Positions 1 to 8,439 are shown, numbered from the stretch's first letter. The stretch is 24,755 bases of DNA from Flavobacteriaceae bacterium (GCA_021647405.1 JAKIUU010000034.1:1-24755), one strand, 5' to 3'. Translations and numbers: made by a program. The notes: generated by a model not told the origin, from the sequence alone.

Positions 1-125
1 ATTAAGGAAAATGAACCGAAAAAACAGAAGACTAGGCATTATAAAATCTAAAAAAAATCATAAAATTTGAATTGAAAAAATGAAAATAGAACCGAAAAAA
101 GAAATAGGTGATTATGCAACGGTCT
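1..125 (+). mobile_element. possible right end of an insertion sequence (partial)
   Basis: Positions 1-51 read in frame 1 as the basic tail of a protein (IKENEPKKQKTRHYKI, then stop TAA at 49-51). About 55 bp of AT-rich DNA follows, and then a sequence ending ATTATGCAACGGTCT at 125, exactly where homology to the GAF gene stops. A transposase tail followed closely by an end sequence is the usual layout of an IS right end. I recognise no family with certainty, the other end lies outside the window, and no target duplication can be tested. It could instead be an old deletion junction. Confidence 0.35.
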
Positions 126-419
126 TGAAATATAATTGTCTTGAGCAGTTACGTCTTGCACTACAAAGTTTTCGTTACTCACGGCAACTTGTCCACAAAT
201 ACCTTTGCCAAACGGAATAAGGGTATGTTCGGTTGCTTCGCCGGCAAAAGGGCCTAGTTTAAGCTCGTTTTTAGAACCATTTTTAAAATAAAATCCCACC
301 CAGTCATAATACGAAATATCATGTTTTAACTTATTGCAAATACTTTGTAATTTTACCGAAGTGCTTAGCTTGTCTGCAAGTATGTTAACAATTTTATTTT
401 CAAGTTTTTTTAAATTCAT
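48..419 (-). pseudogene. GAF-domain protein (free methionine-(R)-sulfoxide reductase-like), truncated
   Basis: The first 98 residues read as the N-terminal two thirds of a short flavobacterial GAF protein, with DWVGFYF at about 40-46, LGPFAGE at 55-61 and GKGICGQVAV at 71-80. From residue 99 (position 125 downward) the conserved pattern breaks. NYIS, normally followed by Cys and the SEIVVPI core strand, is followed by Arg and a Phe-rich tail ending at 48. The family is about 150-160 residues; this frame gives 123, of which about 25 are foreign. In fRMsr enzymes one catalytic Cys lies in GKGxCG, which is present, and another just after the break, which is lost, so activity is unlikely. The start is the ATG at 419. 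A TAnnTTTG box on the minus strand lies at 459-452. The gene is divergent from xrtF. Homology is clear to me; the loss of function is inference. Confidence 0.7.
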
Positions 420-429
420 AGCTTTACTG

Positions 430-437
430 TAAATTTG
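430..437 (+). promoter_or_regulatory. Bacteroidota -7 box for xrtF
   Basis: TAAATTTG matches the Bacteroidota -7 consensus TAnnTTTG and lies about 37 bp before the GTG start of xrtF. No clear -33 TTG is seen at the usual distance, so support is partial. Confidence 0.4.
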
Positions 438-473
438 GGCAAAATAAAGTACAAAAATACCAATCTTTTTTAA

Positions 474-1031
474 GTGAAAAACAACAAACCCGTCATAATA
501 TTTTTAGTTAAATTTTTTGTTACCTATTTTGTGCTATTTGGTATTTACTCTGCCTATTTACACAAAAAACAAATTAAGACCCCTTTGTTTTCGTGCGCAC
601 CCATAACACAAACTGTTGCCAATCATACCAGTACAGTGGCCAAATGGTTTGGCTATCATATTTTTACAGAACAGCATAATAAAGAACTATCTATTAAATT
701 AATTGTGGGCGGAAACTACACCGCCAGAGTAATTGAAGGCTGTAATTCGGTAAGCATCATTATTTTATTTTTGGCCTTTATAATTGCTTTTACAGGAAGT
801 CTTAAAGCCACTATATTTTACGGATTATTCGGAGTTTTCTTAATTTATAGCACCAATATTTTACGCATTATTGCCTTGAGTTTACTTTTGTACAGGTATC
901 CACAGTTTCAAGAGCCTTTGCACACTCTGATTTTTCCGGCAATAATCTACGGATTGGTATTTATTTTATGGATAATTTGGGTACGCCATTTTTCTTATCA
1001 CAAAAAACAAAAAAATGAAGAAAAGGTATAG
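474..1031 (+). CDS. xrtF: exosortase family protein XrtF
   Basis: A 185-residue multi-pass inner-membrane cysteine protease/transpeptidase-like protein of the exosortase/archaeosortase superfamily. The expected catalytic triad is visible in order at membrane-helix edges: Cys90 in EGCNS, Arg131 in NILR, and His150 in EPLH. At least four hydrophobic segments are seen (about 8-27, 93-107, 115-140, 150-170). Length and layout fit the short flavobacterial XrtF. The only plausible start is GTG at 474. The last 17 bases overlap the next gene, which encodes the usual exosortase F-associated membrane protein, indicating translational coupling. XrtF is inferred to process proteins with a short C-terminal sorting signal; its substrates are not in this window. 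Confidence 0.88.
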   Translation: MKNNKPVIIFLVKFFVTYFVLFGIYSAYLHKKQIKTPLFSCAPITQTVANHTSTVAKWFGYHIFTEQHNKELSIKLIVGGNYTARVIEGCNSVSIIILFLAFIIAFTGSLKATIFYGLFGVFLIYSTNILRIIALSLLLYRYPQFQEPLHTLIFPAIIYGLVFILWIIWVRHFSYHKKQKNEEKV

Positions 1032-1446
1032 AATAGCCATCATATTGCTTTTATTTTTTATGCTGATTTTGGTACGCGCTTTTGCTACAAGATTATTTTA
1101 CGACCCTTTTATTCAGTATTTTAAAAACGACTATTTGTACAAAGCCATGCCAGTATTTGTAATGTCTAAACTTTTTTTAAATATCTTATTGCGCTACTTG
1201 TTAAACTTTGCTTTTTCGTTAATTATACTATATGTGGCTTTTCAAAAAAGGGCTGTTATACAGTTTTCTATAAAGTTTTATGCCATTACCTTTGTAATTT
1301 TTATGTTGGCATTTTATCTGTTGTTACAAACAGATTTCCAAAAAGGGTATTTGCTGGCTTTTTATATTCGCAGATTTTTAATACACCCTTTGTTTGTATT
1401 GGTGTTGCTGCCTGCCTTTTACTATCAAGAGAAAGAGCATATGTAA
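1015..1446 (+). CDS. exosortase F system-associated membrane protein
   Basis: A 143-residue hydrophobic protein with about four membrane segments (roughly 7-24, 50-75, 87-107 and 120-137) and few other features. Its ATG lies inside the 3' end of xrtF (17-bp overlap), the conserved two-gene arrangement of the flavobacterial exosortase F locus. No catalytic motif is visible. A role as membrane partner of XrtF is inferred from position and family, not shown by the sequence. Confidence 0.82.
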   Translation: MKKRYRIAIILLLFFMLILVRAFATRLFYDPFIQYFKNDYLYKAMPVFVMSKLFLNILLRYLLNFAFSLIILYVAFQKRAVIQFSIKFYAITFVIFMLAFYLLLQTDFQKGYLLAFYIRRFLIHPLFVLVLLPAFYYQEKEHM

Positions 1447-1475
1447 TAATGCCTTCATGGCACAATAATTTTACA

Positions 1476-1483
1476 TATATTTG
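1476..1483 (+). promoter_or_regulatory. -7 box upstream of the czc-like operon
   Basis: TATATTTG is a perfect TAnnTTTG match, 9 bp before the ATG at 1493. Transcription would start at or just before the start codon, giving a leaderless or nearly leaderless message. No convincing -33 TTG is present upstream, so activator control is possible. Confidence 0.45.
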
Positions 1484-1492
1484 CCGACAATT

Positions 1493-1813
1493 ATGCGTTG
1501 GATAGCCAAAATATTAGCAGTTATTACTCTTGTACTTACCTTGTTTCCTTGTAACGATGGTTTTGCACAATACCAAAGTAGTGATGCCACATATCTTTCT
1601 ATAAGCACACTTGACACACAGAATCACCACTCTGATGAAGGCGATTTATGTACCCCTTTTTGTACCTGTGTATGCTGTGCCAGTTTGGTTTATGTAGAAA
1701 AAGGCACTAATATTGTTCAACCCGAACAGATGAATCAATCTGTAAATAAATATTTTATTTCTGATCTTACTTCTGGTTTTATTGGGCGAAATTTTCAGCC
1801 ACCCAAAGCCTAA
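1493..1813 (+). CDS. small exported Cys-rich protein (DUF6660-like)
   Basis: Starting at the ATG at 1493 the product has 106 residues with a signal peptide (hydrophobic run IAKILAVITLVLTLF, exported after about residue 25). The mature part has an HHSDEGD stretch and a dense cysteine cluster, CTPFCTCVCC, about residues 53-62. This CxPFCxCxCC pattern is typical of DUF6660-type proteins that sit just before CzcA/CusA genes in Bacteroidota. A TTG at 1481 would extend the frame by four codons, but it lies within the promoter box and I reject it. His and Cys content suggests periplasmic metal binding (inference). The gene is probably first in an operon with the downstream pump. Confidence 0.75.
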   Translation: MRWIAKILAVITLVLTLFPCNDGFAQYQSSDATYLSISTLDTQNHHSDEGDLCTPFCTCVCCASLVYVEKGTNIVQPEQMNQSVNKYFISDLTSGFIGRNFQPPKA

Positions 1814-1878
1814 TTCCTCATTACATATAGAAATTATACCTGTAATACGTTATGGGTTGTGTTTCTTATATTAGTTAT

Positions 1879-1950
1879 GTTGCTTAGTTTTCTTTAAGCA
1901 ACGCAATCACTTTTTTTAATAAAAATTAGCCTTGTTTATAATAAGGTTAA
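1879..1950 (+). promoter_or_regulatory. two tandem stem-loops in the leader before the czcA-type gene
   Basis: GTTGCTTA (1879-1886) pairs perfectly with TAAGCAAC (1895-1902), and a T7 run follows at 1911-1917. A second stem, TTAGCCTT (1926-1933) with AAGGTTAA (1943-1950), has one G-T pair and ends 21 bp before the pump start. The first hairpin plus T-run could be a weak or partial terminator between the small exported protein and the pump. The T-run is 8 nt from the stem, so it is not a canonical terminator. Confidence 0.4.
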
Positions 1951-1971
1951 CTATAAATAAGTACAGTAAAA

Positions 1972-4900
1972 ATGATAGATAAAATAATACGTTTTTCCAT
2001 TAATAATAAGTTAATTGTTGGCCTACTTATTTTTGTACTAATAGGTGTAGGAACCTATTCCATGATGACAATAAAATTAGGCTCGGTGCCTGATATTACC
2101 AATAATCAAGTACAAGTAATAACAGTATCGCCCACTTTAGGAACAAAAGATATTGAACAATTTGTAACCTATCCTATTGAGTTGGCAGTTGCTAATTTAC
2201 CAAGTGTTATAGAATTGCGTTCGGTATCGCGTTTTGGACTTTCGGTAGTAACCATTGTATTTAAAGATAATATGGGGACCTACTTACCAAGACAGTTGGT
2301 TCAAGAAAAATTAATAGATCTTCAATCTGATATACCTGCAAGTTTTGGAAAGCCATTTATGGCGCCAATTGCAACAGGACTTGGCGAAGTTTATCAGTAT
2401 TCTTTAGTTCCAAAAAAAGGTTTTGAAAAAAAATACTCACCCTCAGATTTAAGAACTATCCAAGATTGGATTGTAAAGCGACAAATGGCATTGGTGCCGG
2501 GCATTGTAGAAATCAATTCGTTTGGCGGGCATATAAAACAATATGAAATTGCTTTAAATCCGAACCGATTAAACAGTATGGGCATCAGTATTACCGAAAT
2601 ATTTGAAGCATTAGAAAATAATAATGCCAATACTGGTGGCGCCTATATTGAAAAAAATAACCAGGCTAATTTTATACGAGGCGAAGGGCTTATCAAGAGC
2701 CTTGATGATATAAAAAATATTGTTGTAAAAAACAATTTCAATACGCCTATTTTAATTAAAGATGTGGCCGAATTGGTTCACTATGGAAAAGCAGTGCGCT
2801 ACGGTGCCTTCACACAAGATGGTCACGAAGCAGTTGGGGGTCAGGTACTTATGTTAAAAGGTGAAAATCCCAATGAAGTTATTAAAAATATACAAAAAAG
2901 AATTGCAGAAATACAAAAATCGTTGCCCGAGGGTCTTGAAATTAAACCCTTTTTAGAGAGAAGTGATTTAATTGAAAGAACGACGAGTACGGTTTCAAAA
3001 AATTTAATTGAAGGAGCGCTAATCATTATTTTTGTGTTGGTTTTGCTTTTAGGAAGTTTGCGGGGTGGTTTGTTAACAGCTTCAATTATTCCGCTATCCC
3101 TTTTATTTGCTTTTATTTTGATGAAAGCTACAGGCGTATGGGCCAATTTAATGAGTTTAGGCGCTATTGATTTTGGCATTATAGTAGATGGCGCAGTTAT
3201 AATTGTTGAAGGAACTGTTCATGCTATTGAAAAACGTATTAAAAAAAGTAAAGAAGTTGTTACAGCTAGCGAAATGGACGAAATTACGTACAAAGCCTGT
3301 AGCAGTGTTATGAATTCTGCCTTTTTTGGTCAGCTCATTATTCTAATTGTTTTTACGCCCATCCTATTTTTGACAGGTGTTGAAGGTAAAATGTTCCGTC
3401 CTATGGCATTTACTTTTGGGTATGCTGTATTAGGGGCATTATTATTATTTTTATTTTACGTACCTGCGGTTGCAGCCATAATGTTAAAACCATCTTCTCA
3501 AAAGAAAAAAAATCTATTTACCAAATTTGAGAATGGTTTAACCAGATTTAGTGCTAAAATGATGGGTGGCATAGAAAGATTTTATGAACCCATTCTTGAA
3601 AAATCTTTACAATTTAAAAAGACCGTGTTAGGTGTGGCCTTGTTACTTTTAATATCTTCTATAACTGTTTTTTTAGGGATGGGTGGTGAGTTTATTCCAA
3701 AATTAGATGAAGGCGATTTAGCGGTGCAAGTTATTATGAAACCCGGTACATCATTATCTGAGACAATTAAAACATCCGAAAAGATAGAAATTATTCTAAA
3801 GAGCAATTTCCCTGAAATTAAAACAATGGTATCAAGAATTGGTGTTTCCGAAATTCCTACAGACCCTATGCCAATGGATATTGCCGACTGTTTTATTATA
3901 TTAGAAAAAGATATGAGCAAATGGACTTCGGCAAAAACTAAAGCAGAACTTATAGAAAAAATACAAGATAAATTAAAGGTTATTGTAGGCGTAAACTTTC
4001 TGTTTACACAGCCTGTTGAATTGCGATTTAACGAATTGCTTACAGGTGTTCGCGAAGATGTAGCCATAAAAATTTACGGAGAAGATTTAGACATACTTGC
4101 CTTAAAAGCAGACGAAATGGCCAAAATTATAAAGACAGTTAAAGGAGCGGCGGGCGTAAGGATTGAAGCAACCGAAGGCCTGCCTCAATTAACAATTAAA
4201 TATCAAAGTAACAAAATAGCAAAGTATGGACTCAATATTAAAAAGGTGAACCGTTATGTTAACATTGCATTTGCGGGAGCTGAAGTAGGGGTTGTCTTTG
4301 AAGGTGAAAAGCGTTTTGATTTGGTAGTACGTCTTTCTGAAAGGTATAAACAAAATATTGAAGATTTAAAAAATCTGTTTATAGATTTACCAAATGGCGT
4401 TCAAATTCCGCTTAAAGAGTTAGCAGAGATTAGTTACAAACCTGGCCCTATGCAAATTTCTAGAGATAATACCTACAGGCGTATTTCAGTTGGAGTAAAT
4501 GTTCAAGATAGAGATGTAGAAAGTATGGTTGAAGAAATACAACAAAAATTAGAATCAAAATTAATATTACCGGCAGGTTATTATATTAAATATGGTGGGT
4601 CGTTCGAGAATTTAAAACGTGCCAAAGACCGTTTAGTTATCGTACTGCCAATAGCGTTATTATTAATTTTTGTGCTATTGTATTTTGCGTTAAACTCCGT
4701 TACACAAGCCGCCATGATTTATATGGCAGTACCACTATCAGCTATTGGCGGTATTTATTTTTTAGCCTTGCGCAGTATGCCTTTTAGCATTTCTGCAGGT
4801 GTTGGTTTTATTGTATTGTTTGGTGTTTCAGTATTAAACGGATTGGTGTTAATAAGCCGTTTTAATAGCCTCAAAAAGGAAGGTGAAACGGATATTTTAT

Positions 4901-6351
4901 CTCGAATTTTATTAGCTACTAAAGAACGCCTTAGACCCATTTTACTAGCTGCAATTGCAGCCATTATGGGCTTTGTGCCTATGGCAATATCCAATTCGGC
5001 AGGTGCAAGCGTGCAAAGACCTTTGGCTACTGTAGTTATTGGAGGCCTAATTTCATCAACCATTTTAATACTTTTAGTAGTACCCGTCTTATACTATCTG
5101 GTAGAAGCAGGATCACAAAAAAGGAAAAATAAAAAAATGAACAAATCATTAGCAAGTTTGGTACTTATTGGTTTTTTAACTTTTACAGGAACGCAATCGG
5201 TAGCAGCACAAGAAAAATCACAACAAATAACTATTGATGAAGCCGTTTCTATTGCTTTAAAAAACAACCCGCGTATTAAAGCAGCCAACCTTGAAATTAA
5301 AAAACAAGAGAATTTAAAGAAATCGGCTTTCGATTTAGATAAAACAGACATTTCTTATTCTAATGGTCAGTTAAATACATCGCAAACAGATTTTGAGTGG
5401 AGTGTATCTCAAGATTTTAAGTTTCCTACAGTTTATGCAACCCAGTTAAAGTTGCAAAAAGAAAAAGTAGCGCTTAGTCAAGCGTCGTTTGTTTTACAGA
5501 AGAGTGTACTTGTACGAAATGTTAGAGCTATTTATATGCAGTTAAGGTATGCAAAAAATAGACTGATATTAATTGCGGAACTAGAAAAAGCTTACAAAGA
5601 TTTTGCCCGCATAGCACAAAAGAGGTACAGTACAGGCGAATCAAATCTGATTGAAAAAATGGCAGCAGAAGGTAAAAGAGAAATCATTAGCTTGTTAATG
5701 CAAGAGGCAAGTTTAGATGTAGAAAACTATCGTGAGCAATTAAAGTTATTGCTAAATGTTAAACAAAACATTTCTATTATTGAGAGTGATTTGCAAAAGT
5801 TGTCGTTTACAGACGTAAAAAAATCTGGTGATAACAACCCTGTTTTAAAAATAAAACAGCAGCTTATAAATGTGTCTAAAAAACAACATAGTTTAGAGAA
5901 GTCGAAATTTTTACCAGACTTATCTGTAGGCTATTTTAACCAACAAATAGAAGGTGTTAAAAATTTTACAGGATTTCAATTAGGTGTAAAAGTCCCCTTG
6001 TTTTTTTGGTCTCAAAAAGGAAAAACACAAGCATCTAAAAAGAATAGTGAGATTTCTACAATGCGCTATAAACAGACAAAATTAGATGTAAGCGCTGTAT
6101 TAAAATCAAATCTGCAAGATTATAAAAAACACAAAGCATCTCTTAATTACTATGAAACTAAAGGCTTAAAATTAGCAGAAAAACTATTCACATCAGCCAA
6201 TAAAGCTTATAAAGAAGGCGAAGTTAACTATGTAGAATATATAGCAAGTTTAGAACAAGTTGTTCAAATTAAAAGAGCCTATTTAAAAAGACTCAACCTA
6301 TACAATCAAACCCTTATTAAAATTAATTACTTAACAGGAAAATATAATTAA
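1972..6351 (+). CDS. CzcA/CusA-family heavy-metal RND pump fused to a TolC-like outer-membrane factor
   Basis: A 1459-residue single frame. Residues 1 to about 1050 form a complete HME-RND permease with two sets of TM helices and two large periplasmic loops. TM4 carries Asp400, Asp406 and Glu413 in the DFGxxxDGAxxxVE pattern of CzcA-type (divalent cation) pumps, unlike the second pump here. Residues from about 1056 form an outer-membrane factor: a Met, a hydrophobic run with an Ala-Ala-Gln cleavage-like site at about 1078-1080, then TIDEAVSIALKNNPRIKAA and the coiled-coil helices and LLNVK-type motifs of TolC-family channels up to the end. RND termini are cytosolic, so the internal signal-like segment would act as TM13 and deliver the channel to the periplasm. 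The stop is 2 bp before the adaptor gene. Such fusions occur in other Bacteroidota as I recall; processing is unknown. Substrate (Zn/Co/Cd/Ni rather than Cu) is inferred from TM4. Confidence 0.9.
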   Translation: MIDKIIRFSINNKLIVGLLIFVLIGVGTYSMMTIKLGSVPDITNNQVQVITVSPTLGTKDIEQFVTYPIELAVANLPSVIELRSVSRFGLSVVTIVFKDNMGTYLPRQLVQEKLIDLQSDIPASFGKPFMAPIATGLGEVYQYSLVPKKGFEKKYSPSDLRTIQDWIVKRQMALVPGIVEINSFGGHIKQYEIALNPNRLNSMGISITEIFEALENNNANTGGAYIEKNNQANFIRGEGLIKSLDDIKNIVVKNNFNTPILIKDVAELVHYGKAVRYGAFTQDGHEAVGGQVLMLKGENPNEVIKNIQKRIAEIQKSLPEGLEIKPFLERSDLIERTTSTVSKNLIEGALIIIFVLVLLLGSLRGGLLTASIIPLSLLFAFILMKATGVWANLMSLGAIDFGIIVDGAVIIVEGTVHAIEKRIKKSKEVVTASEMDEITYKACSSVMNSAFFGQLIILIVFTPILFLTGVEGKMFRPMAFTFGYAVLGALLLFLFYVPAVAAIMLKPSSQKKKNLFTKFENGLTRFSAKMMGGIERFYEPILEKSLQFKKTVLGVALLLLISSITVFLGMGGEFIPKLDEGDLAVQVIMKPGTSLSETIKTSEKIEIILKSNFPEIKTMVSRIGVSEIPTDPMPMDIADCFIILEKDMSKWTSAKTKAELIEKIQDKLKVIVGVNFLFTQPVELRFNELLTGVREDVAIKIYGEDLDILALKADEMAKIIKTVKGAAGVRIEATEGLPQLTIKYQSNKIAKYGLNIKKVNRYVNIAFAGAEVGVVFEGEKRFDLVVRLSERYKQNIEDLKNLFIDLPNGVQIPLKELAEISYKPGPMQISRDNTYRRISVGVNVQDRDVESMVEEIQQKLESKLILPAGYYIKYGGSFENLKRAKDRLVIVLPIALLLIFVLLYFALNSVTQAAMIYMAVPLSAIGGIYFLALRSMPFSISAGVGFIVLFGVSVLNGLVLISRFNSLKKEGETDILSRILLATKERLRPILLAAIAAIMGFVPMAISNSAGASVQRPLATVVIGGLISSTILILLVVPVLYYLVEAGSQKRKNKKMNKSLASLVLIGFLTFTGTQSVAAQEKSQQITIDEAVSIALKNNPRIKAANLEIKKQENLKKSAFDLDKTDISYSNGQLNTSQTDFEWSVSQDFKFPTVYATQLKLQKEKVALSQASFVLQKSVLVRNVRAIYMQLRYAKNRLILIAELEKAYKDFARIAQKRYSTGESNLIEKMAAEGKREIISLLMQEASLDVENYREQLKLLLNVKQNISIIESDLQKLSFTDVKKSGDNNPVLKIKQQLINVSKKQHSLEKSKFLPDLSVGYFNQQIEGVKNFTGFQLGVKVPLFFWSQKGKTQASKKNSEISTMRYKQTKLDVSAVLKSNLQDYKKHKASLNYYETKGLKLAEKLFTSANKAYKEGEVNYVEYIASLEQVVQIKRAYLKRLNLYNQTLIKINYLTGKYN

Positions 6352-6353
6352 AA

Positions 6354-7538
6354 ATGACAAATATATTTAAGATAATCAGTGCTTTATTACTCCTCCTATT
6401 CTTAGGAGCTTGTACAAACAAATCAACACAAACTAATGATAAAGTAGAGAAAATAAGTAAGCCTCAAGAAACACGTATAAATATTGTAAGCTTACAGCAA
6501 AGGCAATTAGATGTTATGAAGATTAAGCTTGGTAAAATAAAGTATGTCAATTTAGGGAATACACTAAAGGTAAACGGACAGCTAGAATTACCGCCTCAAC
6601 GTAAAGCAAGTGTAAGTGCTATTGTAGGAGGTCGTGTTAAAAGCGTAGCAGTAATAGAAGGCGATTATGTTACCAAAGGACAGGTTTTGGCAAAACTTAA
6701 TAACCCAGAATTTATTTCAATGCAACGCGACTATTTATCGGCTAAGAGTAACATTACTTTCTTAGAAAAAAATTATATGCGTAAGAAAACCTTGTTTAAA
6801 GATGGTATTGCTTCGGCTAAATCTTTTCAAGAAGCAGAAGCTGTATTTAACCAAGCTAAATTGGAGTTAAATGCCACAAAAGCAAATTTAAAATTAATTG
6901 GTTTAGATATAGCTTTAATAGAAAAAGGCAAAATTGTGTCAACAGTACCCATTGTATCTCCCATAAGTGGAAATGTACAGAAAATAGATATTAATATTGG
7001 TAAATTTGTGTCACCGGAACAAGAGATGTTTGATATTGTTGATAATGCGCATCTTCATATAGGCTTAAAAGTTTTTGAAAAAGATATTGATAAAGTAAAG
7101 GTAGGTCAAAAGGTAACATTTGCCTTAACTACAAAATCAGAAAAAATTTACGAAGGCGAGATATTTGCTTTAGGAAGTGCTTTTGAAATGGCTACGCGAG
7201 CGGTTAAAGTACACGCTAAAATTATAGGAACACATAAAGGTCTATTATCGGGAATGTTTGTGGAAGCTAGAATAGTAGCAAGCAATAAAAAAGTAAATGC
7301 TTTACCAGACGGTGCTTTTGTAACAGAGAAAGGATTAGATTATATTTTTATTCAGCGAAAAAGAGTAAAAAATAAAATTGAGTTTGAAAAAATTCAAGTA
7401 AATAAAGGGGTTTCAGATTTAGGGTTTACAGAAGTTGTTTTTATCAATAGAATGCCTAAAAATGCCATTGTAGTTACAAAAGGGGTCTATTATGTAAATG
7501 CTGAAATGCAAAAAAGTGAATTCGCCGACGAGGATTAA
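6354..7538 (+). CDS. RND efflux periplasmic adaptor, lipoprotein (CzcB/CusB-like)
   Basis: A 394-residue membrane fusion protein. The N-terminus has a lipoprotein signal (LFLGAC, lipid-attached Cys at about residue 20). It is followed by a barrel-sandwich half (about 85-120: ASVSAIVGGRVKSVAV, EGDYVTKGQVLAKL), an alpha-hairpin (about 120-190), the second lipoyl half (VSPISGNVQKI, about 200-212), a beta-barrel (about 230-310) and a membrane-proximal region. It lacks the HMBD and DUF3347 extensions of the second adaptor at 17274. It starts 2 bp after the pump-channel gene, so translation is probably coupled. It would join the pump to the channel domain in the periplasm. Family is clear; the exact metal is not. 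Confidence 0.87.
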   Translation: MTNIFKIISALLLLLFLGACTNKSTQTNDKVEKISKPQETRINIVSLQQRQLDVMKIKLGKIKYVNLGNTLKVNGQLELPPQRKASVSAIVGGRVKSVAVIEGDYVTKGQVLAKLNNPEFISMQRDYLSAKSNITFLEKNYMRKKTLFKDGIASAKSFQEAEAVFNQAKLELNATKANLKLIGLDIALIEKGKIVSTVPIVSPISGNVQKIDINIGKFVSPEQEMFDIVDNAHLHIGLKVFEKDIDKVKVGQKVTFALTTKSEKIYEGEIFALGSAFEMATRAVKVHAKIIGTHKGLLSGMFVEARIVASNKKVNALPDGAFVTEKGLDYIFIQRKRVKNKIEFEKIQVNKGVSDLGFTEVVFINRMPKNAIVVTKGVYYVNAEMQKSEFADED

Positions 7539-7561
7539 AATATAATTTAAAATTTTGTAAA

Positions 7562-7900
7562 ATGAAAGAAATTAAAGCGTATATAAAACCAAATAGATTA
7601 GAAAAAGTAGTTGAAGCACTTAAAGAAAACGGCTTTAAGAGTCTCACCTTAATAGAATGCGAAGGAACGGGCACGTATAAACGTGAAGATTCGTTACCTT
7701 CGTTAAAATTTCATTTTTCTGATAGTAAAATGATTAAGTTAGAGTTGGTATGTCAAGACGAAGAAGTAGAAAGTGCCATTAAAATAATTTGTGATAATGC
7801 TGCCACACCCTATCCTGCAGATGGTATTATTTATATATCAGATGTTAAAGATGCTTACAGAATAAAAACAGCTAAATCTATAAAAAAGTTTGATTTTTAA
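7562..7900 (+). CDS. PII-like signalling protein (PII-NG type), copy 1
   Basis: A 112-residue protein with the PII fold pattern: MKEIKAYIKPNRLEKVVEAL at the start, KLELVCQDEEVESAIKII in the middle, and DGIIYISDV near the end. The T-loop lacks the YRGAEY segment with the uridylylated Tyr51 of GlnB, and the GKxGDGKI nucleotide motif is altered to YPADGII. Nitrogen-type control through uridylylation is therefore unlikely. It ends an RND metal-efflux operon, 23 bp after the adaptor gene, which is the context described for the PII-NG group. A role in tuning the pump is inference. A paralogue at 20227 closes the second pump operon in the same way. Confidence 0.83.
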   Translation: MKEIKAYIKPNRLEKVVEALKENGFKSLTLIECEGTGTYKREDSLPSLKFHFSDSKMIKLELVCQDEEVESAIKIICDNAATPYPADGIIYISDVKDAYRIKTAKSIKKFDF

Positions 7901-7912
7901 TCGAAAAGAATT

Positions 7913-8166
7913 CCTCGATGCTCTGCGTCGAGGTTTCCGTTGAAATTGTCATTCTCGCGAAAGCGGGAATCTAAGTAAGAAATATTGATTTTTGACCTAA
8001 AGGTCAAAATAAAACTAGCGAAATGCCTCGTATGCTTGCGTCGAGGATAGTTAGTTTTAAAGTATTTCTTTACTCCTCCTTCGCGTTCCGCTTCGGCGGA
8101 CGAGAAGACTTGGTTTCCCCGACCCTTTGGGTCGGAAATCACGATGTTTGCGTAGCAAATACCATC
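7913..8166. repeat. cluster of seven short hairpins (REP-like intergenic element)
   Basis: Seven inverted repeats follow one another. (1) 7913-7933, CCTCGA/TCGAGG. (2) 7951-7970, ATTCTCGC-GAAA-GCGGGAAT, of the type common in interspersed repeats. (3) 7990-8009, TTTTGACC/GGTCAAAA. (4) 8026-8046, CCTCG/CGAGG, inside an outer stem AAAACTA (8011-8017)/TAGTTTT (8052-8058). (5) 8081-8105, with a CCGC-TTCG-GCGG tetraloop. (6) 8119-8135, CCGACCC/GGGTCGG. (7) 8143-8166, GATG-TTTGC/GCAAA-CATC. Hairpins 1 and 4 share the TGCGTCGAGG arm. GTAAGAAATA near 7975 can pair with TATTTCTTTAC near 8063, enclosing 3 and 4. The stretch is richer in G+C than its surroundings. It may end the upstream operon; its origin is unknown. 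Confidence 0.75.
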
Positions 8167-8439
8167 CTCTAAAATTGCAACAGCTGTTAAAATAAGAAAT
8201 ACCATTATCTGGCAGTATGTATTTTTATTTAGAGGGGTATGTTTTAGTACTGGTTCTTGGTGCTATAGACATGGCAATCATGTGGAAATCCCATAATTGC
8301 GATGTAGGTGTGGCTCTCTATTGGTTATTTTTGAATACTATTAGAATTCAAAAAGTTATAAGTTAAAACTGAAATAATGGAGGTTATACCATAACGTTTA
8401 TAGTAATTTTGATTCAATTAATTTTTAATTATCAGAATT
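8167..8439. other. intergenic region with no convincing gene
   Basis: Between the hairpin cluster and the next gene I find only a 49-codon frame (8217-8366, beginning MYFYLEGYVLVLVLGAIDMA), hydrophobic and without a recognisable family or leader, and a short inverted repeat GTTAT-acc-ATAAC at 8383-8395. The small frame could be a membrane peptide or a relic; I do not call it a gene. Confidence 0.4.

Noticed and set aside
2394..5351. Several minus-strand open frames inside the fused pump gene
   Set aside because: They lie opposite a gene with clear family homology, have no motifs or leaders, and read as antisense shadows.
7913..8166. CRISPR array
   Set aside because: The hairpins differ in sequence and are not separated by equal-length spacers; no cas gene is present.
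7897..8205. Open frame of 102 codons on the minus strand
   Set aside because: It is the translation of the hairpin cluster (for example LDSRFREND from the interspersed-repeat hairpin), a well-known artefact of such repeats.
8217..8366. 49-codon hydrophobic open frame
   Set aside because: No family, no convincing leader or promoter, and such lengths occur by chance; kept only as a note in the intergenic entry.
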